Shown: positions 11,032 to 19,888 of the stretch, piece by piece
How positions within the stretch are numbered: the first letter of the stretch is position 1
Layout of the letters: every line of letters begins with the position of its first letter
Assembly (NCBI RefSeq): GCF_000956405.1
Contig: NZ_JYIV01000021.1
Location: forward strand, 1-64,000
Length of the DNA stretch: 64,000 nucleotides
DNA from: Microbacterium oxydans
GTDB lineage: Bacteria > Actinomycetota > Actinomycetes > Actinomycetales > Microbacteriaceae
Direction: 5' to 3'
Notes under the pieces: model-generated
The model's database searches: none
What the model saw: only the letters and a program-made list of their open reading frames with translations
What the model was told of the DNA's origin: nothing
Program-made: the position numbers and the translations under genes

Positions 11032-11838
11032 TCAGCTCGGCAGTCCGAACAGCTCGGGCCACGTCGATGCGGCCCACGGGTACCCCACGAAGGCGGCGGC
11101 GTCGATCACGAAGTGCGCGACGAGGAACGGCATCAACCGCCCGGTGCGCTGATACAGCCAGCCGAACAGCAGCCCCATCGCGAGGTTGCCGATGAACGCG
11201 GGATATCCCTGATACAGGTGATAGCTCGCGCGCAGGATCGACGTGGAGACGATGATCACCCAGGGGCTCCATCCGAGCTGGCGCAGCCGGGTGAAGAGGT
11301 ATCCGAGCAGGACGAACTCCTCCTGCAGGGAGGCACGGGCCGCGGCGAGCAGCAGGACGGGCACGGTCCACCAGTACGCGTCGATCCCCGCCGGATCGAT
11401 CGCCACCGTGAGTCCGAGCGCCCTCCCGGCGAGGTAGAGGCCGAGGCCGGGGATGCCGATCGCGAGCACGAGCAGGATGCCGCGGGCCGCGTCCTTCGCG
11501 ATCCCGGTGCCGTCCAGGCCCAGTCGCGCCAGATGCGGGCGGCGGGACTGCCACAGCAGGAAGCACACCAGCAGCACGGGGACGAGCGAGAATCCGATGG
11601 CGAGCACCTGGTAGATCAGGTCGAAGATCTCCCTGTCGCTCCGCGAGGGATTGAGCTTCGCCACCTGATCGGCGATCGGCACATCGTCCGTGAGGCGGTA
11701 CGCGAGCTGAACGATCGCGTAGACCGCGGACTGGCCGAGGCCCAGCGCCAGGACGATCGCGATCTCCCACCACAGCCGAGCACGGGAGGGGGCGGGGGAG
11801 AGGTCGGGGAGCTCCCACGGAGCCTGCGGTCGGGTCAC
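11032..11838 (-). CDS. CPBP-family intramembrane metalloprotease
   Basis: 268 residues, about eight membrane helices. CPBP (Abi/Rce1-like) glutamic-type intramembrane protease. Motif 1 is LQEEFVLLGYLF, motif 2 RASYHLYQG, motif 3 HFVIDAAAF; the paired Glu and two His are present. Motif 1 normally carries Arg four residues after EE, here replaced by Gly-Tyr context with Arg a little later (FTRL). GTG 11838 is supported by a TAGCAT -10 seven bases upstream (leaderless). Convergent with the PH gene, divergent from typA. Substrate unknown; families act in prenyl-protein processing or bacteriocin immunity. Confidence 0.87.
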   Translation of the reverse strand: MTRPQAPWELPDLSPAPSRARLWWEIAIVLALGLGQSAVYAIVQLAYRLTDDVPIADQVAKLNPSRSDREIFDLIYQVLAIGFSLVPVLLVCFLLWQSRRPHLARLGLDGTGIAKDAARGILLVLAIGIPGLGLYLAGRALGLTVAIDPAGIDAYWWTVPVLLLAAARASLQEEFVLLGYLFTRLRQLGWSPWVIIVSTSILRASYHLYQGYPAFIGNLAMGLLFGWLYQRTGRLMPFLVAHFVIDAAAFVGYPWAASTWPELFGLPS

Positions 11839-11845
11839 GATCTCG

Positions 11846-11851
11846 ATGCTA
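11846..11851 (-). promoter_or_regulatory. Leaderless -10 box of the CPBP protease gene
   Basis: TAGCAT on the minus strand, 7 bases before GTG 11838. Confidence 0.6.
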
Positions 11852-11940
11852 CGACCTGCTTTTCAGGAACCAGCCCCGAGCTTGCGTTATCCTGGAACGT
11901 CGGCTTCCCGGCGAAACCCCACATCTTTTAGGACACCTGC

Positions 11941-13854
11941 ATGGCGCACGCCCTCCGTTCTGACCTCCGCAACGTCGCAATCGTGGCGCACGTCGACCAC
12001 GGCAAGACCACACTCGTCGACGCCATGCTGCGTCAGACGGGTTCCTTCGGCGAACACGCTCACGTCGATGAGCGCGCCATGGACTCGAACGACCTGGAAC
12101 GTGAGAAGGGCATCACGATCCTCGCCAAGAACACGGCGATCACCTACAAGGGCAAGCACGCCGGTGGCAAGGAGATCACGATCAACGTGATCGACACCCC
12201 CGGTCACGCCGACTTCGGTGGCGAGGTCGAGCGCGGCCTGTCCATGGTCGACGGCGTGGTGCTGCTCGTCGACGCGAGTGAGGGCCCGCTGCCGCAGACC
12301 CGCTTCGTGCTGCGCAAGGCGCTCGAGGCGAAGCTCCCCGTGATCCTCCTGGTCAACAAGACCGACCGTCCCGACGCGCGCATCGCCGAGGTCGAGGAGG
12401 AAGCACACGACCTGCTGCTCGGCCTCGCCTCCGACCTGGTCGACGACGTGCCCGACCTCGACGTGGATGCACTCCTCGACGTGCCGGTGGTCTACGCCTC
12501 CGGCCGTGCCGGCGCCGCCTCGCAGAACCGTCCCGCCGACGGCACGCTCCCGGACAACGACGACCTCGAGCCGCTCTTCGAAGCGATCCTCGAGCACGTG
12601 CCGGCCCCGGAGTACGACGACGAGCACCCGCTGCAGGCCTGGGTCACGAACCTTGACTCCAGCCCCTTCCTCGGCCGTCTCGCCCTCCTGCGCATCTTCA
12701 ACGGCACCCTGAAGAAGGGCCAGACCGTCGCCTGGGTGCGCGCAGACGGCACGCACCAGAACGCGCGTGTCACCGAGCTCCTGAAGACCCGTGCGCTCGA
12801 GCGCTACCCGGCCGAGTCCGCCGGCCCCGGCGACATCGTCGCCATCGCCGGATTCGAGAACATCACGATCGGTGAGACCATCGCCGACCCGGAGGATGTG
12901 CGTCCACTGCCGGCCATCACGGTCGACGACCCCGCCATCTCCATGACGATCGGCACCAACACCTCGCCGCTCATGGGCAAGGTCAAGGGGCACAAGCTCA
13001 CGGCTCGCATGGTCAAGGACCGTCTCGACAAGGAGCTCATCGGCAACGTCTCGCTCAAGGTCGTCGACATCGGACGTCCGGATGCGTGGGAGGTGCAGGG
13101 TCGAGGCGAGCTCGCCCTCGCCATCCTCGTCGAGAACATGCGTCGCGAGGGCTTCGAGCTCACCGTCGGCAAGCCGCAGGTGGTCACGAAGAAGATCGAC
13201 GGCAAGACCTACGAGCCGTTCGAGCACCTCACGATCGACACGCCTGAGGAGCACCTCGGCGCGATCACCCAGCTGCTCGCGAACCGCAAGGGTCGCATGG
13301 AGAACATGACCAACCACGGCACCGGCTGGGTGCGCATGGAGTTCATCGTCCCGTCGCGCGGCCTGATCGGTTTCCGCAGCGAGTTCCTGACCACGACCCG
13401 AGGCACCGGCATCGCGAACGCGATCTCGCACGGCTACGAGCCGTGGGCCGGCTCCATCACGACGCGTCAGAACGGCTCGATCGTCGCCGACCGCCAGGGT
13501 GTCGTCACTCCGTTCGCGATGATCGCCCTGCAGGAGCGCATGTCCTTCTTCGTGCAGCCCACGCAGGAGGTCTACGAGGGCATGGTCATCGGCGAGAACT
13601 CCCGCGCCGACGACATGGACGTGAATATCACCAAGGAGAAGAAGCTCACCAACATGCGTGCAGCGAGCTCCGACACCTTCGAGTCGATGACGCCTCCGCG
13701 TCAGCTGACGCTGGAGGAGAGCCTCGAGTTCGCCCGCGACGACGAGTGCGTCGAGGTGACGCCCGAAGCGGTGCGCATCCGCAAGGTGAACCTCGACGCG
13801 AACACGCGTGCGCGCGAGACCGCACGCCTGAAGCGACAGGACGCGAGCGTCTGA
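11941..13854 (+). CDS. typA: Ribosome-associated translational GTPase TypA/BipA
   Basis: 637 residues, full length. GTPase that binds the 70S ribosome and helps 50S assembly, mainly under stress or cold. G1 AHVDHGKT (16-23), G2 region EREKGITI, G3 DTPGHADF, G4 NKTD are intact. EF-G-like domains II, III and V follow, then the TypA-specific C-terminal domain ([15 protein letters not shown], then [12 protein letters not shown]). AGGA lies 8 bases before the ATG; TATCCT at 11888-11893 is a possible -10. Monocistronic, with its own terminator. The mycobacterial typA also lies upstream of ferredoxin and dapC, as here. Confidence 0.97.
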   Translation: MAHALRSDLRNVAIVAHVDHGKTTLVDAMLRQTGSFGEHAHVDERAMDSNDLEREKGITILAKNTAITYKGKHAGGKEITINVIDTPGHADFGGEVERGLSMVDGVVLLVDASEGPLPQTRFVLRKALEAKLPVILLVNKTDRPDARIAEVEEEAHDLLLGLASDLVDDVPDLDVDALLDVPVVYASGRAGAASQNRPADGTLPDNDDLEPLFEAILEHVPAPEYDDEHPLQAWVTNLDSSPFLGRLALLRIFNGTLKKGQTVAWVRADGTHQNARVTELLKTRALERYPAESAGPGDIVAIAGFENITIGETIADPEDVRPLPAITVDDPAISMTIGTNTSPLMGKVKGHKLTARMVKDRLDKELIGNVSLKVVDIGRPDAWEVQGRGELALAILVENMRREGFELTVGKPQVVTKKIDGKTYEPFEHLTIDTPEEHLGAITQLLANRKGRMENMTNHGTGWVRMEFIVPSRGLIGFRSEFLTTTRGTGIANAISHGYEPWAGSITTRQNGSIVADRQGVVTPFAMIALQERMSFFVQPTQEVYEGMVIGENSRADDMDVNITKEKKLTNMRAASSDTFESMTPPRQLTLEESLEFARDDECVEVTPEAVRIRKVNLDANTRARETARLKRQDASV

Positions 13855-13881
13855 GCACAGCTTCGGACACGCTCCGAGTGG

Positions 13882-13925
13882 GAGGGCCCCGTGCCGCCGA
13901 AAGGCGTGCACGGGGCCCTCTTCTC
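13882..13925 (+). terminator. Terminator after typA
   Basis: 13-bp GC-rich stem (13882-13894 with 13908-13920) around a 13-base loop, followed by TTCTC. Confidence 0.85.
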
Positions 13926-14051
13926 ATGTAAATCCCAGGTGAGGGATGGTTTTCATTCAGGTTCATCGTTCAGAGTGGTTCACTTGCGCCCGGGACGAGC
14001 TCCCGATGAGTCTCCTAAAAGGGGCGTACGACAACCCGAAAGTCGAACCCA
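13926..14051 (+). promoter_or_regulatory. Leader region of the secreted transglycosylase-like gene
   Basis: 126 bases with no gene. Contains short hairpins (cgggacgagctcccg near 13992-14006; ctcctaaaaggggcg after it). It lacks a Shine-Dalgarno before ATG 14052. The position resembles leaders of resuscitation-factor-type genes that carry c-di-AMP riboswitches, but I do not find the conserved blocks of that riboswitch. Confidence 0.35.
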
Positions 14052-14948
14052 ATGCTTCAGAAGACCCGTGCGCTTCGGCGCGCCTCCGCGGCGGCATCCG
14101 CTCGAAACGCCGCCCACCGCCCCATGACCATCCTCGGTGTCGCATCGGCGACTCTGGTCGGCATCACCCTGAGCGTCGGCCTGGCGTCCACCCCCGCGGT
14201 GGGAGCCATGAGCCCCGCTGCCGCTGTCACCGCGCCTGCACTCGCCGGTGCCCAGCCCCTGGCACAGATTGCGGAAGACGCCTCCGCGACGTTGACGCAG
14301 GCGAAGGACGCGGTCACCGCGGCCGAGACCCTGAGTGCTGAGGTCGCCGCCGCCGGCCTCGATGTGGGAGCCGTGACCTCCGTCGACACCTCCGACCTCG
14401 AGAGCGACATCGAGAAGCTCGACGACAGCGAGGTCACGCCCGTGCTGCTCGTCGGCGTCCTCGCCGACAAGGCGCAGGAGGAGACCGCGAGTGTCGTCGC
14501 GGACACGGCGGAGCTGCGTGGCGCTCTCACGGCCGCGCAGCAGAAGCAGGCCGAGGAAGAGGCTGCGCGGATCGCGGCGGAGCAGGCGGCGGCTCAGGCT
14601 GCCGCGGAGCAGCAGGCCGCAGCCGCCCTGGCAGCTGCCAATACGCCCGAGGGGGCGAAGGCGGCCGCCCAGCAGATCATGTCGAGCACGTACGGATGGG
14701 GCGGCGACCAGTTCTCCTGCCTGAACTCGCTGTGGAACAAGGAGTCCGGCTGGAACTACAAGGCGTACAACCCGAGCGGTGCGACCGGCATCCCGCAGGC
14801 GCTTCCCGGCAGCAAGATGGCTTCCGCTGGCTCCGACTGGCAGACGAACGCGGCCACGCAGGTGGCCTGGGGTCTCGGGTACATCTCCTCGGTGTACGGC
14901 ACTCCCTGCAGCGCCTGGTCGCACTCCCAGGCGATGAACTGGTACTGA
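14052..14948 (+). CDS. Secreted transglycosylase-like (aggregation-promoting-factor C-terminal) protein
   Basis: 298 residues. Arg-rich N-terminus, hydrophobic segment about 25-52 (MTILGVASATLVGITLSVG) ending in Ala-x-Ala-type sites, so exported. The middle (about 80-200) is an Ala/Glu/Gln-rich coiled coil. The C-terminal 95 residues form a lysozyme-like/SLT domain: CLNSLWNKESGWNYKAYN carries the likely catalytic Glu, followed by NPSGATGIPQALPGSKM and W-G-xGYI. Two Cys pairs could form disulfides. Typical peptidoglycan-remodelling protein of actinobacteria. The start is uncertain: ATG 14124 is an alternative giving a shorter signal. Confidence 0.85.
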   Translation: MLQKTRALRRASAAASARNAAHRPMTILGVASATLVGITLSVGLASTPAVGAMSPAAAVTAPALAGAQPLAQIAEDASATLTQAKDAVTAAETLSAEVAAAGLDVGAVTSVDTSDLESDIEKLDDSEVTPVLLVGVLADKAQEETASVVADTAELRGALTAAQQKQAEEEAARIAAEQAAAQAAAEQQAAAALAAANTPEGAKAAAQQIMSSTYGWGGDQFSCLNSLWNKESGWNYKAYNPSGATGIPQALPGSKMASAGSDWQTNAATQVAWGLGYISSVYGTPCSAWSHSQAMNWY

Positions 14949-15045
14949 GCGCACCCGCGAAGCCACTGAACTGGTAGCCGAAGGCGGTCGTCGAGCGCTA
15001 CCGTGACCCTGACGGCTGGGGGCGTCACGGATCCGAGGAGGAGAT

Positions 15046-16092
15046 GTGCTCGACCCCGCAGCATGGCACGGCGTTCCGCAGGTCGCGTCCACCGGCGCGC
15101 TGCCGGGGTGGGACCGCGTCGAAGAGGTGGTGCGCGAGGCGCACTCGCGCTACGCCGACGAGAGAAGCGGCAGCGTCGCGGATTACATCCCCGTGCTCGC
15201 CGACGTCGATCCTGAGCTGTTCGGTCTGGCGGTGATCGAGGTCGGCGGCGGGCTGCACGACGCCGGCGATGCGCTGCATCCGTTCTCGATCCAATCGATC
15301 TCGAAGATGTTCGTGTACGCCCTGGCGATCCAGGAGCACGGGCATGAGCGCGTGCGCGAGGTCGTCGGGGTGAACAACACCGGCCTCGCCTTCAACTCCG
15401 TGATGGCGCTGGAGCTCAACGACGGCCACCCGATGAACCCCATGGTCAACGCGGGGGCGATCGCCCCGACAGCGCTCATGCCCGGGGCGACGTCGGTCGA
15501 GCAGTGGGAGCGCGTGCGCGAAGGGCTCTCGGCGTTCGCCGGGCGCCCGCTGAGCCTCGACGGCGTCGTGTATGCCTCGGAGGCGGCGACCAATGACCGC
15601 AACCGCGCTCTCGGGCGTCTGCTGCGCAGCTACGGTCGACTCGCGGGCGACCCGGACGAGGTCGTCGACGTCTACACACGCCAGTGCGCGCTCAGGGTCA
15701 CGGCTCACGATCTCGCGGTCATGGGCGCCACACTCGCCGACGGGGGAGTGAACCCCATCACGGGCGAGCGCGTCGTCTCGGCGGACGTGTGCCGCGACAC
15801 GCTCGCAGTCGTCGCCTCGACGGGCCTCTATGAACGATCGGGCGACTGGCTGTTCGAGATCGGACTCCCCGCGAAGTCCGGCGTCGCCGGAGGCATCGTC
15901 GCGATCGCGCCGGGAAAGGGTGCGGCCGCCGGGTTCTCGCCCCGACTCGACGAGGCCGGCAACTCGGTCCGCTCGCAGATGGCCATCGGATATCTCTCGC
16001 GGGCACTGGGGCTGAACCTGTTCGCCTCGTCTCCCGTTCCCCACCACGCGTCCACGCACGCCTCGCCGTCCGCACCCACGGAGCTGTCATGA
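15046..16092 (+). CDS. glsA: Glutaminase
   Basis: 348 residues. Hydrolyses glutamine to glutamate and ammonia; serine beta-lactamase-like fold. The catalytic Ser-x-x-Lys pair is in PFSIQSISKMF, with the family motifs VNNTGLAFNS and MVNAGAI, plus GLPAKSGVAGGI near the C-terminus. GTG 15046 has AGGAGG (15036-15041) in front. The stop overlaps the start of the MFS gene by 4 bases (ATGA), so exporter and enzyme are co-translated. The final 25 residues (Ser/His/Pro-rich) exceed the usual length and are probably disordered. Confidence 0.95.
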   Translation: MLDPAAWHGVPQVASTGALPGWDRVEEVVREAHSRYADERSGSVADYIPVLADVDPELFGLAVIEVGGGLHDAGDALHPFSIQSISKMFVYALAIQEHGHERVREVVGVNNTGLAFNSVMALELNDGHPMNPMVNAGAIAPTALMPGATSVEQWERVREGLSAFAGRPLSLDGVVYASEAATNDRNRALGRLLRSYGRLAGDPDEVVDVYTRQCALRVTAHDLAVMGATLADGGVNPITGERVVSADVCRDTLAVVASTGLYERSGDWLFEIGLPAKSGVAGGIVAIAPGKGAAAGFSPRLDEAGNSVRSQMAIGYLSRALGLNLFASSPVPHHASTHASPSAPTELS

Positions 16093-17729
16093 CCCAGACA
16101 CCGCAGAACCAGACGCCGCAGATCCCGATCAAGTCCTCGTGGCTTCCGATGGTCAGCCTGTTCCTCGCGCAGGTGCTGATGTCGTTCAACGTCGCCGCGC
16201 TGCCCATCTCCCTCGGGGGAATGGTGAGCGAGTTCGGGGTTCCGCCGACCGTCGCGAGCACGACGATCGTGATGTACGGCCTCGCGGTCGCGGCCCTCGT
16301 GATGACCGGTGCGAAGCTCGGGCAGCGGATCGGCTGGGTCGTGATCTTCCGGATCGTGATCGCGTTGTTCGCGGGCTCGTCGATCATGATGATCCTCGCT
16401 CCCACCGTGTGGTGGGCCATCGCAGGGCAGGCCGTGGCCGGAGCGGCTGCGGCGATCATCGTTCCGTCGATCGTGGCGCTCATCGCCGAGAACTACCGGG
16501 GACCCCAGCAGGCGACAGCCATCGGCGCCATCGGCTCGGCCCGCGCGATCTCGGGGGTCAGCGCGTTCCTGATCGGAGGAACGCTGGGCACGTTGGTGGG
16601 CTGGCGACCGATGTTCTTCATCGTGCTCGGCATCGCCGTGGTGGTGTTCGCACTGAGCTTCACCCTGCGCGGGGACCGCGGCGATGCGTCGATCCGCATC
16701 GATCTCGTCGCCTCGTTGCTCATCGGCGCCGCGATCGTGCTGCTGACGCTCGGGTTCAACAACCTGAACTCCTGGGGTGCTGTGGCGGCGACGGCGGACG
16801 CGCCCTTCTCGGTGATCGGTCTCTCGCCGGCCCCCGTGTTCATCGTCGTCGGCCTCGTGCTGGGACAGGCGTTCTTCCTGTGGACGAGGAAGCGGATGGC
16901 GGAGGGGAGGGTGCCACTGATCGATCTGAGCGTCCTCGGATCCTCCCGCGAGCGCGCCGCCGTGTACGCGATGTTCATCGTGGTCGCCCTGGAAGCGTGC
17001 GTGAACTTCACGATCCCGCTGTACATCCAGATCGTGCAGGGCAGGACGCCGTTCGACACCTCGATGGCCATGATGCCGTTCAACCTCACGGTCTTCGTCA
17101 CGGCCACCCTCGTGGTGCGGCTGTACAAGAGGTTCCCGCCGCGCACGATCGGCGTGGTCGGGTTCATCCTCACCACGGCCGCTCTTGTGTGGCTGTCGTT
17201 CGTCGTCAACAACAACTGGGAGACGATCCCGACGATCGTCGGTCTCATCGTCTTCGGCATCGGGCAGGGGGCGCTGGTGACGCTGGTGTTCAACGTCCTC
17301 GTGACGGCGGCTCCGGCCGAGCTCGCGGGGGATGTGGGATCCCTTCGGGGCACGACACAGAACCTCGCCTCGGCCGTGGGTACCGCTCTGGCGGGCGCGC
17401 TGCTGGTGTCCCTCCTCGGACTCAGCGTGGGGCGCGCGGTCGTCGAACATCCGGAGCTGCCGCCGTCCCTCGTCGCTCAGGTCGACATGGACAACTTGAA
17501 CTTCATCAGCAACGACGACCTCCGCGCGGCGCTCGAGAGGACGGATGCGACCCCGGAGCAGGTCGACGCCGCCGTCATGGTGAACGAGGAATCGCGACTG
17601 GGCACGCTGAAGCTCGGACTCCTGCTGCTCGCGGGTATCAGCGCGCTGGCGATCCTTCCGGCTTCACGACTGCCGCAGTACCGGCCGCATGAGATTCCCG
17701 ATCCCTCGCCGGTATCGGGAGGGGAGTGA
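16089..17729 (+). CDS. MFS transporter, DHA2-like (14-helix) family
   Basis: 546 residues with roughly 14 membrane helices. Proton-driven exporter family. Helix 1 begins SWLPMVSLFLAQVLMSFNVA; the loop between helices 2 and 3 and the proline/glycine-rich motif C region (GSARAISGVSAFLIGGTLGT) are recognisable. A C-terminal extracytoplasmic stretch (about 455-505: DMDNLNFISNDDLRAALERT) precedes the last helix, as in DHA2 drug exporters. Translationally coupled to glutaminase, so an amino-acid-related substrate is possible but unproven; multidrug export is the alternative. Ends 3 bases from the convergent regulator gene. Confidence 0.87.
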   Translation: MTQTPQNQTPQIPIKSSWLPMVSLFLAQVLMSFNVAALPISLGGMVSEFGVPPTVASTTIVMYGLAVAALVMTGAKLGQRIGWVVIFRIVIALFAGSSIMMILAPTVWWAIAGQAVAGAAAAIIVPSIVALIAENYRGPQQATAIGAIGSARAISGVSAFLIGGTLGTLVGWRPMFFIVLGIAVVVFALSFTLRGDRGDASIRIDLVASLLIGAAIVLLTLGFNNLNSWGAVAATADAPFSVIGLSPAPVFIVVGLVLGQAFFLWTRKRMAEGRVPLIDLSVLGSSRERAAVYAMFIVVALEACVNFTIPLYIQIVQGRTPFDTSMAMMPFNLTVFVTATLVVRLYKRFPPRTIGVVGFILTTAALVWLSFVVNNNWETIPTIVGLIVFGIGQGALVTLVFNVLVTAAPAELAGDVGSLRGTTQNLASAVGTALAGALLVSLLGLSVGRAVVEHPELPPSLVAQVDMDNLNFISNDDLRAALERTDATPEQVDAAVMVNEESRLGTLKLGLLLLAGISALAILPASRLPQYRPHEIPDPSPVSGGE

Positions 17730-17732
17730 AGC

Positions 17733-18281
17733 TCAGCGCAGCTCCGAGATGAGCACGGCGCTGGTTCCTGCCGCCGTCGCCTCGAAGACATGGGGGGCAT
17801 CGCCGGCGTAGGTCAGGTAGTCGCCGGGGCCGAGGAGGACGGGTTCGTCTGCCGGGCCGATCCGCGCCTGTCCGGAGATCAGGACGACGTGCTCGATGGT
17901 GCCGGGATGGTGGGGGTCCGAACGGCGGGCGTCTCCCGGCTCCGCCTGGATCAGATAGAGGTCACGGCGTGCGCCTGGCGGACTCGCCGACAGCAGGGTG
18001 GCACTGTATGCGGCGGCCGACGACGGCACCCCGGACAGATCGTCCGCGCGGATCAGCGTGGGCGCATTGGCCTGCTGATCGACGAGCACGGCGAAGGGAA
18101 CCCCCAGGGCGACGCCGAGTGCCCACAGCGTCTCGACGCTGGGGTTGCCTGAGCCGCTCTCGAGCTGGGACACCGTCGCCTTGGAGACCCCGGCCCGCCG
18201 AGCGAGTTCGGATACCGACAGGCTCGCCGCCTCACGTTCCCGGCGCAGGGTGCGGGCGATGCGTGTACGAAGCTCCTCCAT
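17733..18281 (-). CDS. XRE-type transcriptional regulator with C-terminal cupin sensor
   Basis: 182 residues. N-terminal helix-turn-helix at about 10-60 (SVSELARRAGVSKATVSQLE) and a C-terminal cupin barrel (about 105-175: HHPGTIEHVVLISGQARIGP ... GDYLTYAGDAPHVFEA). Proteins of this layout usually bind a small ligand or metal in the cupin and control an adjacent transporter or catabolic gene. It is divergent from azlCD with a shared 101-base control region rich in repeats, so AzlCD is the likely target, along with autoregulation. Confidence 0.9.
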   Translation of the reverse strand: MEELRTRIARTLRREREAASLSVSELARRAGVSKATVSQLESGSGNPSVETLWALGVALGVPFAVLVDQQANAPTLIRADDLSGVPSSAAAYSATLLSASPPGARRDLYLIQAEPGDARRSDPHHPGTIEHVVLISGQARIGPADEPVLLGPGDYLTYAGDAPHVFEATAAGTSAVLISELR

Positions 18282-18382
18282 GTGTTCATCATGTCAAACG
18301 ATCGTTCGCTTGACTACGCCGCGGAAGGTGTTCAGAATTATGGCCATGTGTTCACTGAAGCGAACGACAGCTCCCGGGCGGC
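18282..18382. promoter_or_regulatory. Divergent control region between XRE-cupin regulator and azlC
   Basis: Holds three copies of GTGTTCA (18282-18288, 18328-18334, 18348-18354), a perfect palindrome AACGATCGTT (18297-18306), and a 9-bp inverted pair cgttcgctt (18303-18311) with aagcgaacg (18358-18366). These are candidate operators for the XRE protein. No strong -35/-10 pair stands out; CATGAT lies 6 bases before the regulator ATG on the minus strand. Confidence 0.5.
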
Positions 18383-19108
18383 GTGATGACCGCGGAGCGT
18401 GAGGTCTGGCGCGAAGCCCTCGGCGTCGTCCTGGCGACCAGCGCGTACGGGGTCTCGTTCGGAGCGCTCGCCGTGGCGTCGGGGCTCGACGTCTGGCAGA
18501 CCTGCGTGCTGAGCCTGCTGATGTTCACCGGTGGGTCCCAGTTCGCGTTTGTCGGCGTCTTCACCGCCGGGGGCATGACGGCGCTGCCCTCCGCGATCGC
18601 CTCGGCTGCGCTCCTCGGCGTCCGCAACGTCGCCTACGGCATGCGGATGTCGCCCATCATCGGTGGCGGACCTGCTCGCAAGGCTGCAGCTGCGCACTTC
18701 ACGATCGACGAGTCGACGGCCGTGGCGATCTCGCAGGGCGATCCGCGGCTGCGGCAGGTCGGCTTCTGGGTGACCGGGATCGGCATCTTCGTCGGGTGGA
18801 ACATCACCACGCTCATCGGTGCCCTCGTGGGCGACGTGCTGGGCGATCCCAGAGCATGGGGGCTGGACGCGGCCGCGGCCGCAGCCTTCCTCGCACTGCT
18901 GTGGCCTCGGCTCCGCCAGCGCCAGGCCGTGGCCGTCGGCGTCGCAGCGGCTGTCGTGGCTGCCGCCTGCACGCCGTTCCTGATGCCGGGGCTTCCTGTC
19001 CTCGTCGCCGCGATCGTCGCGATCGCGGTCGGCTGGTTCAACTGGTGGGGCCACCCTGCGGCTGCGGCCGACGGCGGGGCAGACGCCGGAGCGGGGGCGA
19101 CCTCGTGA
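18383..19108 (+). CDS. azlC: AzlC family branched-chain amino-acid exporter, large subunit
   Basis: 241 residues. AzlC forms with AzlD an exporter of branched-chain amino acids and analogues. The family motif (YGVSFGALAVASGLDVWQT then LMFTGGSQFAFVGV) is present at about 20-55; six to seven helices follow, then a C-terminal Ala/Gly tail. The start is GTG 18383 or the adjacent ATG 18386; neither has a Shine-Dalgarno. The stop overlaps the azlD start by 4 bases (GTGA). Confidence 0.92.
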   Translation: MMTAEREVWREALGVVLATSAYGVSFGALAVASGLDVWQTCVLSLLMFTGGSQFAFVGVFTAGGMTALPSAIASAALLGVRNVAYGMRMSPIIGGGPARKAAAAHFTIDESTAVAISQGDPRLRQVGFWVTGIGIFVGWNITTLIGALVGDVLGDPRAWGLDAAAAAAFLALLWPRLRQRQAVAVGVAAAVVAAACTPFLMPGLPVLVAAIVAIAVGWFNWWGHPAAAADGGADAGAGATS

Positions 19109-19419
19109 CCGTGTGGAGTGCGATCCTCCTGGCCGCCTTGATCTGCCTCGCCCTCAAGGCGGCCGGCTACCTGGTGCCTCCGCGGGTTCTGGAGGCGCCG
19201 CGGACCGCCCGTATCTCGGACCTGCTGACGGTGGGTCTGCTCGCGGCGCTCGTGGCCGTGCAGACCCTCGGTGACGGTCAGGCGATCACGGTCGATGCCC
19301 GCGTGCCCGCATTGCTGGTGGCGGGAGGCCTCCTGTGGCTGCGGCAGTCGTTCCTCGTGGTCGTCGTGGCGGCGGCGGCGGTCGCGGCCCTGTTGCGCCT
19401 GTTCGGCCTCGCTGCATGA
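19105..19419 (+). CDS. azlD: AzlD family exporter small subunit
   Basis: 104 residues from GTG 19105 (GTGA overlap with azlC); a longer open frame upstream lies in azlC and is not coding. Four short hydrophobic helices with the AzlD pattern ALKAAGYLVPPRVLEAPR and LRQSFLVVVVAAAAVAALLR. Partner of AzlC; always found beside it. Confidence 0.9.
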   Translation: MTVWSAILLAALICLALKAAGYLVPPRVLEAPRTARISDLLTVGLLAALVAVQTLGDGQAITVDARVPALLVAGGLLWLRQSFLVVVVAAAAVAALLRLFGLAA

Positions 19420-19456
19420 GCAGCCGCCCCGCTCCCGCTCGCTGAGGGGTCGTCGG

Positions 19457-19462
19457 TAAGAT
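19457..19462 (+). promoter_or_regulatory. Leaderless -10 box
   Basis: TAAGAT, 6 bases before GTG 19469. Confidence 0.65.
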
Positions 19463-19468
19463 CGACAG

Positions 19469-19879
19469 GTGCGCGTGAGCTGGGTGTCGAGAGTGTTGTC
19501 GTGGATCGCTGCCGCCCTCGTCGGCGGTGTCTACGGCATCGCGGGCACCATCAGCCACAGTGTGATGTGGGGCCCCATCCCCATCGGCATGATCATCGCG
19601 GCGATCGCCTGCGCCGCCATCCTCATCGCCGTCCGCGCGCTCACCCACGACAGGGGAGCCGCCGTCGCTGCCGGCGTCGGGATGATCGGCATGCTGGTGC
19701 TGATCTCCGGCGAGGGGCCGGGGGGATCCGTCGTCGTTCCGGCGTCCTTCGCCGGGCAGATCTGGACCTATCTCGTCGCCGGGATCGTGCTGCTCGTCAT
19801 CGCCTGGCCCTCCGTCCGTCGCCTGCCGACGCGCACGGAAGCGCCTGCCGCGCAGGAACCGGGGCCGCGCGAGTCGTAG
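19469..19879 (+). CDS. Small four-helix membrane protein, unknown function
   Basis: 136 residues with four hydrophobic segments (about 7-30, 33-53, 60-80, 88-115) and a short polar tail. I do not recognise a named family beyond the DUF6113-like actinobacterial membrane proteins found next to this ferredoxin, and that assignment is from memory. GTG 19469 is fixed by the TAAGAT box 6 bases before it. Its stop codon TAG is also the first three bases of the ferredoxin -10 element. Confidence 0.75.
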   Translation: MRVSWVSRVLSWIAAALVGGVYGIAGTISHSVMWGPIPIGMIIAAIACAAILIAVRALTHDRGAAVAAGVGMIGMLVLISGEGPGGSVVVPASFAGQIWTYLVAGIVLLVIAWPSVRRLPTRTEAPAAQEPGPRES

Positions 19880-19882
19880 ACT
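19877..19882 (+). promoter_or_regulatory. Leaderless -10 box of the ferredoxin gene, overlapping the upstream stop codon
   Basis: TAGACT, 6 bases before GTG 19889; its first three bases are the TAG stop of the preceding gene. Confidence 0.65.
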
Positions 19883-19888
19883 GAGGGG

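Noticed and set aside
13926..14051. c-di-AMP riboswitch before the secreted transglycosylase-like gene
   Set aside because: Position is suggestive, but the conserved blocks of the ydaO class are not visible.
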